64,000 bases of DNA from Aurantiacibacter sp. MUD61. GTDB lineage: Bacteria; Pseudomonadota; Alphaproteobacteria; Sphingomonadales; Sphingomonadaceae. Both the position numbers and the translations under genes were made by a program. The notes beneath the pieces are model-generated. The model searched no databases, was not told the DNA's origin, and saw nothing but the letters and a program-made list of their open reading frames with translations. Below, piece by piece: positions 28,250 to 38,929 of this stretch; the stretch's first letter is position 1, and each line of letters starts with the position of its first letter. Location of the stretch: the NCBI RefSeq assembly GCF_027912455.1, contig NZ_CP115446.1:2565501-2629500 (forward strand), given 5' to 3'.

Positions 28250-30139
28250 ATGGCGCTTTCCCCACAATGGCTGGATGAACTCAAGAGCAGGATTACCCTC
28301 TCCACGCTCATCCAGCGCGATGTTAAATTGCAGCGCGCGGGGCGTGAGTGGAAAGCGTGTTGCCCCTTCCATAACGAGGCGACACCCAGCTTCTACGTCA
28401 ACGACCAGAAGGGTTTCTACCATTGCTTCGGCTGCCAGGCCCATGGCAGCGCGATCGACTGGATGATCGAGCAGCGCGGCCTGCAATTCATGGATGCGGT
28501 GAAGGAACTTGCGGCGGAGGCCGGGATGGATGTCCCCGCCCCTGACCCACGCGCTGCCGAACGCGCGGAAAAGCGGGCGAGCCATCATGATGTCATGGAG
28601 GCAGCGCAAAACTGGTTTGTCGCTCGGCTGGCGTCCGATGAGGGCATTGGCGCGCGGCAGTACCTAGAGCGGCGCGGCCTTTCCCAGCGCATGATCGAGC
28701 ATTTCGGCTTCGGCTATGCGCCCGATGACAAGACCTCGCTCAAAAAAGCACTCAGCCAGTTTGACGAGAAAATGCTGGTCGAGGCTGGCCTGCTGATCGA
28801 GGTCGAGGACAAGATCCCCTATTCGCGCTTCCGCGGTCGGGTGATGCTACCAATCCAGGATGCCCGCGCGCGTGTCATCGCCTTTGGCGGGCGGATCCTC
28901 GAGGACCGCGATGGCGTCGCGAAATATCTGAACTCGCCAGACACCCCTCTCTTCGACAAGGGACGCAATCTCTACAATCTCCACCGTGCAGGGCCTGCTA
29001 GCCGAAAGTCTGATCGGGTGATTGCTGTCGAAGGCTATATGGACGTGATCGCGCTCGCACAGGCAGGCTTCGAAGATGCCGTCGCGCCCATGGGTACCGC
29101 CCTCACAGAGCATCAGGTCGAATTGCTTTGGCGCATGGCGGATAAGCCGGTGCTCTGCTTCGATGGCGATGCCGCGGGCAAACGCGCAGCCATGCGCGCC
29201 GCGAGCCGCACCCTGCCCCTGCTCCGCCCCGGCTACTCCCTGCAGATCGTGCAACTGCCCGCCGGGCTCGACCCCGATGACCTCATCAAGCAGCAAGGCG
29301 CAAAGGCGATGGAGCAATTGCTCGGCAATACGAAGTCGCTGCTCGACCTGATCTGGGAGCATGAGAAAGACGCACAGCCGCTCAATTCGCCGGAGGACAA
29401 GGCGGGGCTCAAAGCGCGGCTGATGGATCATGTCGATACGATCGAGCATCCCGACATCAAATCGCTCTATCGCCGAGAGCTGCTCGATCGCTACGGCGCC
29501 TTCGCTTTCCCGCCCAAGGAGTTCAAGCGCGGCGGATTCCAGCGCGGCGCAGCCTTTGGAAAACCGCAGATACAGCGCGCTTCTCCCGAAGTTGTCGGAC
29601 AATTGCGCCGCGCGGCCGGTGGGGCCTTTCGTGACCAGCTGACGCAGGCGGTGCTGCACGGTCTGCTGCGCCACCCGCGCGAGATCCATCGCCACGCCGA
29701 CGCTCTCTTGAGCCTCAGCAAGAGCGATCATCGCATGGCCGAAACTGTGGATTTCCTGCTCGATAACGCACAAGCGCTTGAAGCTGGGCGCGAATTGCCC
29801 ATATCACCTTCAAAGGTCCTGCCACCGCCGCCGGATAAAGCCCGTTTCTCCTTCCTCAGCGAAGGTTCCGATCCAGGCGCCGCGAGGGAGGAACTGGCTG
29901 AAGCCGTTTCGCTGCTGGTTGAGAAACCGGCAATCGATGCGGCAATTGCTGCAGCCACCAAACGGTTCGATTCAGACCCCGAAGGGGCATTTGCGGAGCA
30001 GCAACGGCTTCGCAAACGAAAGCTGGAAATCGAAACGCGTCTGGGGCACATGGCAAGGAAACGTGCTGCCGCGCAGGCAGAGGCAAATTTATCGCCGGGT
30101 GAAAGTGATCCCACCACAGGCGAACAGGAAACGGATTGA
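28250..30139 (+). CDS. dnaG: DNA primase
   Basis: A 629-residue primase. The N-terminal CHC2 zinc finger is visible ([15 protein letters not shown], then [11 protein letters not shown]), then the catalytic core with TOPRIM motifs ([18 protein letters not shown], and [15 protein letters not shown] with the Asp pair), and a C-terminal helicase-binding region. It synthesises RNA primers on the lagging strand and at origins, in contact with DnaB. A Shine-Dalgarno AAGGA lies 8 bases before the ATG. It is followed 10 bases later by rpoD in the classical macromolecular synthesis operon (here without rpsU). Confidence 0.97.
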   Translation: MALSPQWLDELKSRITLSTLIQRDVKLQRAGREWKACCPFHNEATPSFYVNDQKGFYHCFGCQAHGSAIDWMIEQRGLQFMDAVKELAAEAGMDVPAPDPRAAERAEKRASHHDVMEAAQNWFVARLASDEGIGARQYLERRGLSQRMIEHFGFGYAPDDKTSLKKALSQFDEKMLVEAGLLIEVEDKIPYSRFRGRVMLPIQDARARVIAFGGRILEDRDGVAKYLNSPDTPLFDKGRNLYNLHRAGPASRKSDRVIAVEGYMDVIALAQAGFEDAVAPMGTALTEHQVELLWRMADKPVLCFDGDAAGKRAAMRAASRTLPLLRPGYSLQIVQLPAGLDPDDLIKQQGAKAMEQLLGNTKSLLDLIWEHEKDAQPLNSPEDKAGLKARLMDHVDTIEHPDIKSLYRRELLDRYGAFAFPPKEFKRGGFQRGAAFGKPQIQRASPEVVGQLRRAAGGAFRDQLTQAVLHGLLRHPREIHRHADALLSLSKSDHRMAETVDFLLDNAQALEAGRELPISPSKVLPPPPDKARFSFLSEGSDPGAAREELAEAVSLLVEKPAIDAAIAAATKRFDSDPEGAFAEQQRLRKRKLEIETRLGHMARKRAAAQAEANLSPGESDPTTGEQETD

Positions 30140-30149
30140 CGATCTGAAT

Positions 30150-32171
30150 ATGGCTTCCACCGCGAAAAAGAAAAAGCAGACCGAAGACGCTCCGCTGATC
30201 GATTTGAACGAATCTTCGCTCAAGAAGATGATCGCGAAGGCAAAGCGCAAGGGCTACATCACCTATGATGAGCTGAACGAAGCGCTGCCCAGCGACCAGA
30301 TGAGCGCCGACCAGATCGAGGACATCCAGACGGCCCTGTCCGATATGGGCGTGCAGATCGTCGAAAGTGCGGAAGACGCCGAGGAAGATGACGACGGTCC
30401 GGAGGAGATCGCTCCGACCGGTTCGGAATCGCAGGATGCGGCCGCCAAGAAGAATGTTCCCGAAAAGAAGAAGTCGACCGCGAGCGAAGGCCGCACCGAT
30501 GATCCTGTGCGCATGTATCTGCGCGAAATGGGCGCGGTGGAACTGCTCAGCCGCGAAGGCGAAATCGCCATTGCCAAGCGTATCGAGGCTGGCCGTGACA
30601 CGATGATCATGGGCCTGTGCGAAAGCCCGATCACTTTCCACGCCATCATCATGTGGTCCGAAGCGCTCAACAATGAAGAAATGCAGCTGCGCGAGATCCT
30701 CGATCTCGATGCGATGCTGTCCAAGGAGCCGCCCGTCGACAAGATGGAGGAAGGCGCTGAAGACGACGACGATGGCGAGATTTCGGAAGAAACCGCCGGC
30801 CCCACCATCCGCGACGATGACGAAGATGACGACGAGGATGAGGACGGCGACGACGAGGACGGCGAAGGCTCGTCCAAGAAGGATGATGACGAGGATGAGG
30901 ACAACACCATGTCCCTCGCCCAGATGGAAGCGGCGCTGAAGCCTGATGCCATCGAACGCTTTGCCCGCATCACCAGCCTGTTCAAAAAATTCGAAAAGCT
31001 GCAGGCCGAACGCGTCGACGTGCTCGGCGCTGGCGAAGCTTTCCCGAAGGCCAAGGAAAACAAGTACGAAAGCCTGCGCGAAGAACTGACCGCCGAAGTC
31101 GAAAGCGTGCAGTTCCACGCGACGAAGATCGAATATCTCGTCGACAATCTTTACGCCTTCAACCGCCGCCTCACCGCCCTCGGCGGCCAGATGCTGCGCC
31201 TGGCAGAGCGCCACAAGGTGAAGCGCATCGACTTCCTGCAGTCCTATGTCGGCAATGAGCTTGACGAAGGCTGGATGAAAGAAAAGGCGAAGAAGGATAA
31301 AAAGTGGGCCGCTTTCGCCGAGAAAGAGGCCGACGCAGTCGAGCGCATTCGCGCCGAGATCGCCGATATCGCCAGCCAGACCGGCATGAGCCTTACCGAG
31401 TTCCGCCGCATCGTGAACATGGTGCAGAAAGGCGAGCGTGAAGCGCGTATTGCCAAGAAGGAAATGGTCGAAGCGAACCTGCGCCTCGTGATTTCCATCG
31501 CCAAGAAATACACCAATCGCGGCCTGCAATTCCTCGACCTGATCCAGGAAGGCAATATCGGCCTGATGAAGGCGGTCGATAAATTCGAATACCGCCGCGG
31601 TTACAAGTTCAGCACCTATGCGACGTGGTGGATCCGGCAGGCGATCACCCGCTCGATTGCCGACCAGGCGCGCACGATCCGTATCCCGGTCCACATGATC
31701 GAGACGATCAACAAGCTTGTACGCACCAGCCGCCAGTTCCTGCACGAGCAGGGCCGCGAGCCGACGCCCGAGGAAATGGCAGAGCGCCTGTCCATGCCGC
31801 TCGAAAAGGTTCGCAAGGTGATGAAGATCGCCAAGGAGCCGATTTCACTCGAAACACCGATTGGCGACGAGGAAGATTCGCACCTCGGTGATTTCATCGA
31901 GGACAAGAACGCCATCATTCCTGTTGATGCGGCGATCCAAGCGAACCTCAAGGAAACCGTGACTCGCGTGCTCGCGTCGCTCACCCCGCGTGAAGAACGC
32001 GTGCTGCGCATGCGCTTCGGCATCGGCATGAACACCGATCACACTCTGGAAGAAGTCGGCCAGCAATTCTCGGTGACCCGCGAACGTATCCGCCAGATCG
32101 AAGCCAAGGCGCTGCGCAAGCTCAAGCACCCGAGCCGTTCGCGCAAGATGCGGTCCTTCCTGGATCAGTAG
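30150..32171 (+). CDS. rpoD: Primary sigma factor RpoD (sigma-70)
   Basis: A 673-residue vegetative sigma factor. It has region 1.1 ([20 protein letters not shown]), region 1.2 ([20 protein letters not shown]), a non-conserved insert with a very acidic Asp/Glu tract near residues 215-250, region 2 ([20 protein letters not shown], then [17 protein letters not shown]), region 3, and region 4 ([20 protein letters not shown]). Regions 2.4 and 4.2 read -10 and -35 elements. The start at 30150 (MASTAKKKK) is family-typical. It directly follows dnaG. Confidence 0.98.
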   Translation: MASTAKKKKQTEDAPLIDLNESSLKKMIAKAKRKGYITYDELNEALPSDQMSADQIEDIQTALSDMGVQIVESAEDAEEDDDGPEEIAPTGSESQDAAAKKNVPEKKKSTASEGRTDDPVRMYLREMGAVELLSREGEIAIAKRIEAGRDTMIMGLCESPITFHAIIMWSEALNNEEMQLREILDLDAMLSKEPPVDKMEEGAEDDDDGEISEETAGPTIRDDDEDDDEDEDGDDEDGEGSSKKDDDEDEDNTMSLAQMEAALKPDAIERFARITSLFKKFEKLQAERVDVLGAGEAFPKAKENKYESLREELTAEVESVQFHATKIEYLVDNLYAFNRRLTALGGQMLRLAERHKVKRIDFLQSYVGNELDEGWMKEKAKKDKKWAAFAEKEADAVERIRAEIADIASQTGMSLTEFRRIVNMVQKGEREARIAKKEMVEANLRLVISIAKKYTNRGLQFLDLIQEGNIGLMKAVDKFEYRRGYKFSTYATWWIRQAITRSIADQARTIRIPVHMIETINKLVRTSRQFLHEQGREPTPEEMAERLSMPLEKVRKVMKIAKEPISLETPIGDEEDSHLGDFIEDKNAIIPVDAAIQANLKETVTRVLASLTPREERVLRMRFGIGMNTDHTLEEVGQQFSVTRERIRQIEAKALRKLKHPSRSRKMRSFLDQ

Positions 32172-32202
32172 ACATCGGCCATTGATTTCCAAGGGGATCA
32201 CC

Positions 32203-32760
32203 ATGAAAATCGTTTCCGCTCTCGCCGCCGCGGCGTTCACCGTGGCTTTGCCTTCGGCTGCGCAGTCGCAGGAAGCTCCCTCTGCCGCCAGCGAAACGAT
32301 AGAGATGCAGCTCGCGCATCAGATCCTCGACACCGCCTATCCTGAGGATGTCCGCGAGCCGATGTTCATGGCTGTCAGCGAACAAATGGAGCAGCAGGTC
32401 ATGGCTTCGGTTATGCAACAGGTCGGGGATGCACCCGCCGGGGCTCGCGCAGTAATACGCGAGTGGCAGGCTTCTATTACAAGCGAACAGCGCGAAATCC
32501 TCCGCCGCCATGTTCCCTCGCTAATGCAGGCATGGGCCGTATCTTATGCAAGTATTTTCAGCGAGGAGGAATTGCGCGACATCCTCGCATTCGTGCAAAC
32601 CGATAGCGGTGCCAGTTTCATGCTGAGGACGAACGATGTGATCTCCGATCCCGCGTTCGCGACAGCCAATCAGGCCTACATTAATGAGACTATGGCCCTT
32701 ATGCTGGAACGCATGCCGGATCTGATCCAGGGCTTGGTTGCAGCTAGCGAGACGGATTAG
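32203..32760 (+). CDS. DUF2059-like exported protein
   Basis: A 185-residue protein with a signal peptide (VSALAAAAFTVALPSAAQSQ). A helical domain follows, with the DUF2059-like pattern IFSEEELRDILAFVQTDSGASF and a preceding helix (LRRHVPSLMQAWAVSYAS). DUF2059 proteins are periplasmic and of unknown role. AAGGGGA lies upstream of the ATG at 32203. It follows rpoD by 31 bases and precedes an rRNA pseudouridine synthase gene by 20 bases, so it might be a terminal gene of that transcript. Confidence 0.8.
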   Translation: MKIVSALAAAAFTVALPSAAQSQEAPSAASETIEMQLAHQILDTAYPEDVREPMFMAVSEQMEQQVMASVMQQVGDAPAGARAVIREWQASITSEQREILRRHVPSLMQAWAVSYASIFSEEELRDILAFVQTDSGASFMLRTNDVISDPAFATANQAYINETMALMLERMPDLIQGLVAASETD

Positions 32761-32780
32761 GGAGTGCGGGCCAAAATGCC

Positions 32781-33329
32781 ATGTCCCGCCTGATCCTTTT
32801 CAACAAACCGATGAACGTGCTGTCGCAGTTCACCGACCGTGGCAGCCCGACCGCGCGTGCGACACTCTCCGACTTTATCGATGTGCCGGGTGTCTACCCC
32901 GCAGGCAGGCTCGACCGCGATAGCGAGGGGCTGCTGCTTCTCACGGATGACGGGCGGTTGCAGGCCCGGATCGCCGATCCGAAGTTCAAGCTGGAGAAGA
33001 CCTACCTCGTGCAGGTGGAGGGTAAGCCAGACGACGCCGCGATCCGCAAGCTATGCGATGGCGTGGAGCTAAAAGACGGCCGCACCCGCCCTGCCCGCGC
33101 CGAGCGCATCGCCGATCCGCACCTCTGGGAGCGCGATCCGCCGATCCGCTTTCGCAAGAATGTGACCGACAGCTGGCTCCGCCTCACGATCCGCGAAGGC
33201 AAAAACCGTCAGGTGCGACGAATGACGGCAGCTGTAGGCCATCCAACTCTGCGGCTGGTGCGCTGGAGCATTGGCGAGTGGTCGCTGGAAGGTCTCGCTC
33301 CCGGCGATTGGCGCGAAGTCCCGGTCTAA
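32781..33329 (+). CDS. 23S rRNA pseudouridine synthase, RluE-like
   Basis: A 182-residue RsuA-family pseudouridine synthase without an S4 domain. The catalytic Asp is in YPAGRLDRDSEGLLLLTDDG near residue 46, and KTYLVQVEG and the terminal GKNRQVRRMTAAVGHPTLRL match the RluE/RluF group. E. coli RluE makes pseudouridine 2457 in 23S rRNA; the same target is inferred here. It converges with the retropepsin gene and their stops overlap by four bases. Confidence 0.9.
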   Translation: MSRLILFNKPMNVLSQFTDRGSPTARATLSDFIDVPGVYPAGRLDRDSEGLLLLTDDGRLQARIADPKFKLEKTYLVQVEGKPDDAAIRKLCDGVELKDGRTRPARAERIADPHLWERDPPIRFRKNVTDSWLRLTIREGKNRQVRRMTAAVGHPTLRLVRWSIGEWSLEGLAPGDWREVPV

Positions 33330-34564
33330 TCACCATCTATGCGTATAGTCGTCGGAGCATCTTCGCCCGGCCGCAGAACAGTGATCGTCCGCGCATCACG
33401 CAGCAGATCGGTGTCGACGAACCGGTGCATCGCATCGCAGCGCCCCGTTTCATCCAGATCGGCGAGATTCATATCGTCCACCGCAAGGACGGTGTCGCCC
33501 AGCGTCAAACCCGCAGCATGCGGCGCGCTTCCCTCGAAGATTTGCGATACCACGGCAGCGCCATCGCGAAACGTAATGCCATATCCAGCGTGCGGTGGCC
33601 GCAGTATGGGCTCTGGAAGGGGATCGAAGACAGCCCAGGACCCAGGATAATTCAGCGTGACACGATAGCGGTCCAGCATTGCCACACCCAAGAGATTTGG
33701 TGGGACGGCGCGGTTCTCGGCCGGCACGTTCGACAGAGTGGTCCCGCCCAGCACCAGACCGTCAAAACCGAAGCGCAGCAGCGATGTCTCCTCGCCCTCA
33801 CCGCCCGCTGAAACGCCCATAGATCCGCGCCCTTCGCGCAGCGATCCATCGGTAATCGCTTCCCTCACCTCCACGCTCTCCAACATGTCGTCGAATATCG
33901 CGATCCCGGCCCCGCTGCCGGTGTCGAACAGCGCGCGATCTGCGATGTCGCCGATGCGATATTCGATGACCGGCGGATGCGGGTAGCCGGACTGCACCAT
34001 ACGCGCGCTTATCCTGCCAGACGGGGAATATGAGGGCGTATTCTGCGGCGCGCTGATGCGGATGTGGCTATTGGCCGCGTCAAATTGCCATATGGATTGA
34101 GGGAAGATCTCGGAGCCGATCACCCCGCCATCGAAAACGCATGATCCCATCTCGACCGTGGTAAAATCGTGTATGAGGACCGGCACGTCGTGAAATGTCG
34201 TTCCGCCAAGCGTGATCGTCTCGGCGATGGCGAATTGCATCTCCACAATCGCGCCATTGGCGTCTCGCCCGCGATTTGTGGCGATCGGCTGGAGGCCGAG
34301 TTCTTCCGCAAATTGACGGGAGATCACCGTGGGCGATCCGGTATCGAAGATGAAGCTTCGCCCCTCGCCATTCACGCTGGCTTCGATCACCATCTTTCCG
34401 AAGCGCCGCTCAAAGGGGATCGTGCTGGACGGCTCTGCCCGCTCGATTTGCAGCGGAGTCTGCAACAATTCGGCGAGATTGATCTCAGGGCCAGCATCTT
34501 GCCCCTGCGCAGGCGCAACCAGAAGCGCCAAAGCACAGACCATCGATGACGCGAGAACTTTCAT
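33326..34564 (-). CDS. Exported retropepsin-like aspartic protease with PDZ domain
   Basis: A 412-residue protein. A signal peptide (residues 1-21) is followed by two retropepsin-type lobes, each with an Asp-Thr-Gly motif (FIFDTGSPTVIS near residue 80 and ALFDTGSGAGI near 210), and a C-terminal PDZ domain (near residues 320-400, GSAPHAAGLTLGDTVLAVDD). Two D-T-G motifs in one chain would allow an intramolecular active site, like a pepsin. It starts at ATG 34564 with AGGGAGGC upstream; a longer open frame to 34888 is not needed. It is probably a periplasmic protease; the substrate is unknown. Confidence 0.8.
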   Translation of the reverse strand: MKVLASSMVCALALLVAPAQGQDAGPEINLAELLQTPLQIERAEPSSTIPFERRFGKMVIEASVNGEGRSFIFDTGSPTVISRQFAEELGLQPIATNRGRDANGAIVEMQFAIAETITLGGTTFHDVPVLIHDFTTVEMGSCVFDGGVIGSEIFPQSIWQFDAANSHIRISAPQNTPSYSPSGRISARMVQSGYPHPPVIEYRIGDIADRALFDTGSGAGIAIFDDMLESVEVREAITDGSLREGRGSMGVSAGGEGEETSLLRFGFDGLVLGGTTLSNVPAENRAVPPNLLGVAMLDRYRVTLNYPGSWAVFDPLPEPILRPPHAGYGITFRDGAAVVSQIFEGSAPHAAGLTLGDTVLAVDDMNLADLDETGRCDAMHRFVDTDLLRDARTITVLRPGEDAPTTIRIDGD

Positions 34565-34634
34565 TGATGCCTCCCTCTCCGCAGGGCCATAAGCCATGAA
34601 AGAGGTGAACCGTGCCTGTCCAAAACTCGGAAGG

Positions 34635-35087
34635 CTAAATCCACCGCCGGACTTTTTGCCGATAGGCCGCGAATTGCGCTCCGAATTTTTGCTCCAGCGC
34701 GGCTTCTTCGGGGATGATCTGGAACCCTGTAATATAGGCCACAAACAGCGCCACGCAGGCCACGCTCGCATAATTGCCCAGCCAAAGCCCCCATCCGAAC
34801 AGCAACAGTGCCATGCCCAGATACATGGGATTGCGGCTAACGCGGTAGAAGCCGGAAACGACGAGCTGCTCGGCACGATCCGGCGCAAGCGGGTTCACCG
34901 TCGTCTCTGCCCGGATGAACGCCGCGACCGATATCAGTTCGATCATCAAACCGACCAAAACCAGCGCCGCCGCGACGATCCTGTGCCCCGCAAACGCAAA
35001 GCCGAGCGACGGCACTGCGCCCGCGACCCACCACATCAGCAATGCCGTGAGGAAACCGATTATCGGAGGCGGGATGCGATTGTTCAT
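34635..35087 (-). CDS. Isoprenylcysteine methyltransferase-like membrane protein
   Basis: A 150-residue protein with about four membrane segments. The C-terminal pattern VSRNPMYLGMALLL, then PEEAALEQKFGAQFAAYRQK, RW, matches the isoprenylcysteine carboxyl methyltransferase/PEMT group. Bacterial members are SAM-dependent membrane methyltransferases of mostly unknown substrate. The RNPMY and Glu-Glu residues lie in the SAM-binding region. It is divergent from rpiB and 70 bases from the retropepsin gene, with which it does not obviously cooperate. Confidence 0.8.
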   Translation of the reverse strand: MNNRIPPPIIGFLTALLMWWVAGAVPSLGFAFAGHRIVAAALVLVGLMIELISVAAFIRAETTVNPLAPDRAEQLVVSGFYRVSRNPMYLGMALLLFGWGLWLGNYASVACVALFVAYITGFQIIPEEAALEQKFGAQFAAYRQKVRRWI

Positions 35088-35197
35088 GGCCTGCGACGCC
35101 CCTCCTGTGCGCCAATCGATGCATCACAGACCTTTGGCGGTGCAAAATCAACGCCAAAAGGGTGGAGAGAATCGCTTCCCTTCCCTATGGCGGCCCC

Positions 35198-35629
35198 ATG
35201 CGTATCGCCATCGCCTCAGACCATGCCGCAACCGAGCTGAAAGCCGAATTGCGCGACTGGCTTATCGAACAGGGTCACGAAGTGGCCGATCTTGGAACCA
35301 ATCCGGGCGAAAGCGTCGACTATCCGGACTATGGCTTCAAGCTGGCAGAGGTCGTCGCGGACGGCACGGCAGAGCGCGGCATTGCATTGTGCGGCAGCGG
35401 GATCGGCATTTCCATGGCGGTCAATCGCAATCCCGCAGTGCGCTGCGCGCTCGTGTCGGAGCCGCTTTCGGCCGCCCTGTGCCGCGAACATAATGATGCG
35501 AACTGCATCGCCATGGGCGCGCGTCTGACGGGCGTTGAAATGGCGAAAGCCTGCGTCACCGCATTTCTCGAAACCGAATTCGCCGGCGGCCGCCACCAGC
35601 GCCGCGTGGACAAGCTCGCCAATTCATAA
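35198..35629 (+). CDS. rpiB: Ribose-5-phosphate isomerase B
   Basis: A 143-residue RpiB/LacAB-family sugar isomerase. It interconverts ribose-5-phosphate and ribulose-5-phosphate; the latter is also the RibB substrate. The start [18 protein letters not shown], the active-site Cys region [17 protein letters not shown] and the phosphate-binding [13 protein letters not shown] are present. The ATG at 35198 is preferred over 35162, which adds an unconserved leader. It is followed 11 bases later by glyA. Confidence 0.95.
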   Translation: MRIAIASDHAATELKAELRDWLIEQGHEVADLGTNPGESVDYPDYGFKLAEVVADGTAERGIALCGSGIGISMAVNRNPAVRCALVSEPLSAALCREHNDANCIAMGARLTGVEMAKACVTAFLETEFAGGRHQRRVDKLANS

Positions 35630-35640
35630 AGGCTGACATC

Positions 35641-36948
35641 ATGGCTACCCAGGAAATCACCGCGCCCAATATGGATCGCTTCTGGAATGACGATCTGGCG
35701 ACTGCCGATCCCGATATCGCCGCGGCGATCGACAAGGAACTCGCCCGCCAGCGCGACAAGATCGAGCTGATTGCGAGCGAGAACATCGCCAGCAAGGCAG
35801 TGCTCGAAGCGGCAGGCAGCGTCTTCACCAACAAATATGCCGAAGGCTATCCCGGCAAGCGATACTACGGCGGCTGCGATTATGCCGACGTGGTCGAGAA
35901 CCTTGCGATCGAGCGGGCATGCGAGCTGTTCGGGTGCAATTTCGCCAATGTACAGCCAAATTCGGGCAGCCAAATGAACCAGGCCGTGTTCCTCGCGCTG
36001 CTGCAGCCGGGCGACACTTTCATGGGTCTGGACCTCAATTCGGGCGGTCACCTCACCCACGGCTCTCCAGTCAACATGTCGGGCAAATGGTTCAATCCTG
36101 TCGCCTACGGTGTCCGCAAGGACAGCGAAGAGATCGACATGGATGAAGTCATGGCGATTGCGAAGGAGCACAAGCCCAAGCTCATCATCGCTGGCGGCAC
36201 CGCCTATTCGCGTATCTGGGACTGGGAAGCCTTCCGCAAGGTTGCCGATGAAGTCGGCGCTTACCTGATGGTCGATATGAGCCACATATCCGGTCTTGTC
36301 GCAGGCGGCGCGCATCCCTCGCCTTTCCCGCATGCCGATGTGGTGACTTCCACCACGCACAAGAGCCTGCGCGGCCCGCGGTCCGGCATCATCCTGTGGG
36401 ATGACGAGAAGTACACCAAGCCGATCAACATGGCGGTATTCCCCGGCATGCAGGGTGGCCCGCTGATGCACATCGTCGCGGCCAAGGCGGTTGCTTTCCG
36501 CGAAGCGCTTCGCCCCGATTTCAAGGATTACGCGCATGCCGTGGTCGAGAATGCCCGCGCGCTTGCTGCGAGCATCGAGGACAACGGCCTGCGCATCGTA
36601 TCGGGCGGCACGGACAATCACTCCATGCTCGTCGACCTCACCCCGATGGATGTCACCGGCAAGGCAGCGGAAAAGGGCCTCGATCGCGCTTACCTCACCT
36701 GCAACAAGAACGGGATCCCGTTCGACACGCGCAGCCCCTTCGTGACGTCAGGCATCCGCCTCGGCACGCCCGCCGGCACGACACGCGGCTTTGGCGTGGA
36801 CGAATTCCGCAAAATCGGTGCTATGATCGTGCAGGTAATCGAGGGCCTGAGTCGCAATGGCGATGAGGGCGATGCTGAGGTGGAAGAGCGCATTCGTCGC
36901 GAAGTCGGCGAGCTGTGCGCAGGCTTCCCCGTTTATCCAGGAATGTAA
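35641..36948 (+). CDS. glyA: Serine hydroxymethyltransferase
   Basis: A 435-residue PLP enzyme converting serine and tetrahydrofolate to glycine and methylene-THF, the main one-carbon source. The segments [20 protein letters not shown], the PLP lysine motif [13 protein letters not shown] near residue 240, and the C-terminal [14 protein letters not shown] are characteristic. The length is standard. It lies in a run rpiB-glyA-small protein-nrdR-RNA methyltransferase, all on the plus strand with gaps under 12 bases. Confidence 0.98.
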   Translation: MATQEITAPNMDRFWNDDLATADPDIAAAIDKELARQRDKIELIASENIASKAVLEAAGSVFTNKYAEGYPGKRYYGGCDYADVVENLAIERACELFGCNFANVQPNSGSQMNQAVFLALLQPGDTFMGLDLNSGGHLTHGSPVNMSGKWFNPVAYGVRKDSEEIDMDEVMAIAKEHKPKLIIAGGTAYSRIWDWEAFRKVADEVGAYLMVDMSHISGLVAGGAHPSPFPHADVVTSTTHKSLRGPRSGIILWDDEKYTKPINMAVFPGMQGGPLMHIVAAKAVAFREALRPDFKDYAHAVVENARALAASIEDNGLRIVSGGTDNHSMLVDLTPMDVTGKAAEKGLDRAYLTCNKNGIPFDTRSPFVTSGIRLGTPAGTTRGFGVDEFRKIGAMIVQVIEGLSRNGDEGDAEVEERIRREVGELCAGFPVYPGM

Positions 36949-36950
36949 TC

Positions 36951-37181
36951 ATGGCGAATGATCCGCGCAGAACCGATGACGATATTGACCGCTACATCCT
37001 GAAGGATGCCGTCGAAGAGGCGAAGGCGATTGGCCGCGAAGGGATGCAGCATCCCTCCACTAAACCAGTGCTTATTGGCGGCGCGGTAGGCGCTGTGGCT
37101 GGCGGGCTGCTGCTCGGCGCGTGGCCCATTGGCCTTGCTGCAGGAGCAGGCTTCATGCTCTACAAGCGTGTGAGACCGTAA
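36951..37181 (+). CDS. Small membrane protein between glyA and nrdR
   Basis: A 76-residue protein. The charged N-terminus (MANDPRRTDDDIDRYILKDA) is followed by a Gly/Ala-rich hydrophobic stretch near residues 39-67 that can form one or two membrane helices, and the end RVRP is basic. The ATG at 36951 is two bases past the glyA stop. The family is not recognised. It lies in a compact plus-strand operon, so it is expressed with glyA and nrdR. Confidence 0.75.
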   Translation: MANDPRRTDDDIDRYILKDAVEEAKAIGREGMQHPSTKPVLIGGAVGAVAGGLLLGAWPIGLAAGAGFMLYKRVRP

Positions 37182-37187
37182 CTCTCC

Positions 37188-37679
37188 ATGCGATGCCCAT
37201 TCTGCGCGCATGAAGACAGCCAAGTCAAAGACTCGCGCCCCACAGAAGACAACACGGCGATCCGCCGCCGTCGCCAGTGCGAAGGCTGCGGCGCGCGATT
37301 CACGACATTCGAGCGCGTCCAGCTGCGCGACGTAACCGTCGTAAAATCGGGCGAGAAAGGCGGCGAGCCTCGCCGCGAGCCCTTCGATCGTTCCAAGATC
37401 GAACAGTCGGTCGCCCTCGCCTGCCGCAAGCGCGATATCGAACAGGAACGGATCGACCAGCTCGTGTCCGGCATTCAGCGTCAGGTCGAAACAGCAGGCG
37501 AAAGCGAAATTCCCGCGAGCCGCATAGGCGAAATGGTGATGGACGGCCTGCGCCAGCTCGACAGCGTTGCCTACATCCGCTTCGCCAGCGTCTATCGCGA
37601 TTTCAGCGAAGCAAAAGACTTCCAGGAATTCGCCAGCACCGTGCAGGAAGCAGGCGGCCGCGATGTCGGGGGTGAGTAA
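37188..37679 (+). CDS. nrdR: Transcriptional repressor NrdR
   Basis: A 163-residue repressor of ribonucleotide reductase genes. The zinc ribbon [18 protein letters not shown], then [18 protein letters not shown], is followed by an ATP-cone domain ([20 protein letters not shown]) that senses dATP/ATP. It binds NrdR boxes before nrd operons, none of which is in this window. It starts 6 bases after the small membrane protein gene and overlaps the RNA methyltransferase start by 17 bases. Confidence 0.97.
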   Translation: MRCPFCAHEDSQVKDSRPTEDNTAIRRRRQCEGCGARFTTFERVQLRDVTVVKSGEKGGEPRREPFDRSKIEQSVALACRKRDIEQERIDQLVSGIQRQVETAGESEIPASRIGEMVMDGLRQLDSVAYIRFASVYRDFSEAKDFQEFASTVQEAGGRDVGGE

Positions 37680-38394
37680 CACTCCGGTCATCGTGCTCGT
37701 CCGCCCGCAGCTTGGCGAGAATATCGGCAAGGCGGCGCGGGCTATGCTGAACTTCGGCTTTGCCGAAATGCGCCTTGTCGCGCCGCGCGATGGGTGGCCC
37801 AATCCGTCCGCAGGCCCCGCAGCGTCGGGTGCCGACGTGGTGCTTGAGAATGCCAAGGTCTTCGACACCACGGCAGAGGCAGTCGCGGATTGCGCGCATG
37901 TCTACGCGACAACGGTGCGCAAGCGCGGTGTGACCAAGCCGGTTCTCACACCGGAAAATGCCGCACGCGAAGTGGCGCAGCAAACCGGCAAGAGCGCCTT
38001 CCTCTTCGGGCCGGAGCGGTCCGGCCTGGAAACGGAGGATGTGGCCCTCGCCCGCACGATAGTCACCGCGCCGATCAATCCGGAGTTTGGCTCACTCAAC
38101 CTCGCACAGGCGGTGATTCTTGTCGCATACGAGCTATCCAAGACCGCGGATCTCCACATTCCCACCGAAGAGGAATTGCTTCCCCCTGCCCCGCAGGATG
38201 AGTTGGAAGGCCTGATTACCCATCTGGAAACCATGCTGGAGCCGAAAGGCTACTTTTTTCCCAAGGATCGCGCCGAAGCCACAAGGCGCACGCTGCGCGG
38301 CGTAATGACCAAGCCGGGCTGGAACCATCTCGAAGTGCGCACTCTGCGCGGCGTCTTGTCAGCCCTGGAAAAGCCGCCGCGCAAGACGGATTGA
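37663..38394 (+). CDS. TrmJ-like SpoU RNA methyltransferase
   Basis: A 243-residue SPOUT methyltransferase of the TrmH/TrmJ group. The N-terminal [20 protein letters not shown], the middle [19 protein letters not shown], and [15 protein letters not shown] with the knotted SAM-binding core are diagnostic. The C-terminal helical extension, near residues 170-240, matches TrmJ, which 2'-O-methylates tRNA position 32. The target here is inferred from family. A GTG at 37672 is an alternative start. It overlaps nrdR and is the last gene of the run. Confidence 0.88.
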   Translation: MSGVSNTPVIVLVRPQLGENIGKAARAMLNFGFAEMRLVAPRDGWPNPSAGPAASGADVVLENAKVFDTTAEAVADCAHVYATTVRKRGVTKPVLTPENAAREVAQQTGKSAFLFGPERSGLETEDVALARTIVTAPINPEFGSLNLAQAVILVAYELSKTADLHIPTEEELLPPAPQDELEGLITHLETMLEPKGYFFPKDRAEATRRTLRGVMTKPGWNHLEVRTLRGVLSALEKPPRKTD

Positions 38395-38456
38395 GAGGTT
38401 CAGTCGGAGTTCAGCGGGAAGAGTGAAGTTTAATCGCCTGAAATAAAGGGGTGATT

Positions 38457-38774
38457 ATGATGAGCCTTCTGACGATCGTTGCCGCGAGCACCGTCGCACT
38501 GTATCCGGTCGAGCTGTCCGACCCGCTTCTCACTGCCGACGACACTTTTGTTTCAGAACATGCCCGCCTGCTGGTGGGAGAGAACAATCTCGGCATCCTG
38601 CACTGCCTCGATACGGATGAAATGCGCGGGTTTGAGCGCATCTGCCTGACCAGCGATGAGTGGCAGCAGATTTTCGATCGCATCGCGCAGAACGCATCTG
38701 CAGATCAGCGGCAAAGTACGATCGGTCTCAGCCAATGGCGCGCCAACGGCCGCACCACCTCGCTCACCCCTTGA
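38457..38774 (+). CDS. Hypothetical exported protein
   Basis: A 105-residue protein starting MMSLLTIVAASTVALYPVEL, a possible short signal or anchor. A soluble domain with two Cys (ILHCLDTDEMRGFERICLTS) and a helical C-terminus follow. The start at 38457 has GGGGTG upstream; GTG 38451 and ATG 38460 are close alternatives. The family is not recognised. It is between the methyltransferase gene and rpsD, and its end overlaps a candidate rpsD promoter. Confidence 0.55.
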   Translation: MMSLLTIVAASTVALYPVELSDPLLTADDTFVSEHARLLVGENNLGILHCLDTDEMRGFERICLTSDEWQQIFDRIAQNASADQRQSTIGLSQWRANGRTTSLTP

Positions 38775-38798
38775 CTTTACGCCTCGCGCAGCTAAATG
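38771..38798 (+). promoter_or_regulatory. Candidate rpsD promoter
   Basis: TTGACT at 38771-38776 and TAAATG at 38793-38798, 16 bases apart, begin a leader of about 130 bases before rpsD. The -35 is a good sigma-70 match; the -10 is moderate. Confidence 0.5.
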
Positions 38799-38929
38799 CG
38801 CGCCTTAGCTGAAATTGGCCCCGCACCCCGGTGAAGCGGTGGCCGCATCATGGAACTCGCCATGGTGGTGCGATGCCGGGTTGAATGGTCGTCATGTGGG
38901 CGATCCAGTGAATTGAAAGGAATCGACTT

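Noticed and set aside
29856..31745. A 629-residue open frame antisense to rpoD
   Set aside because: It is a mirror of the rpoD codon pattern; no ribosome site or known domain.
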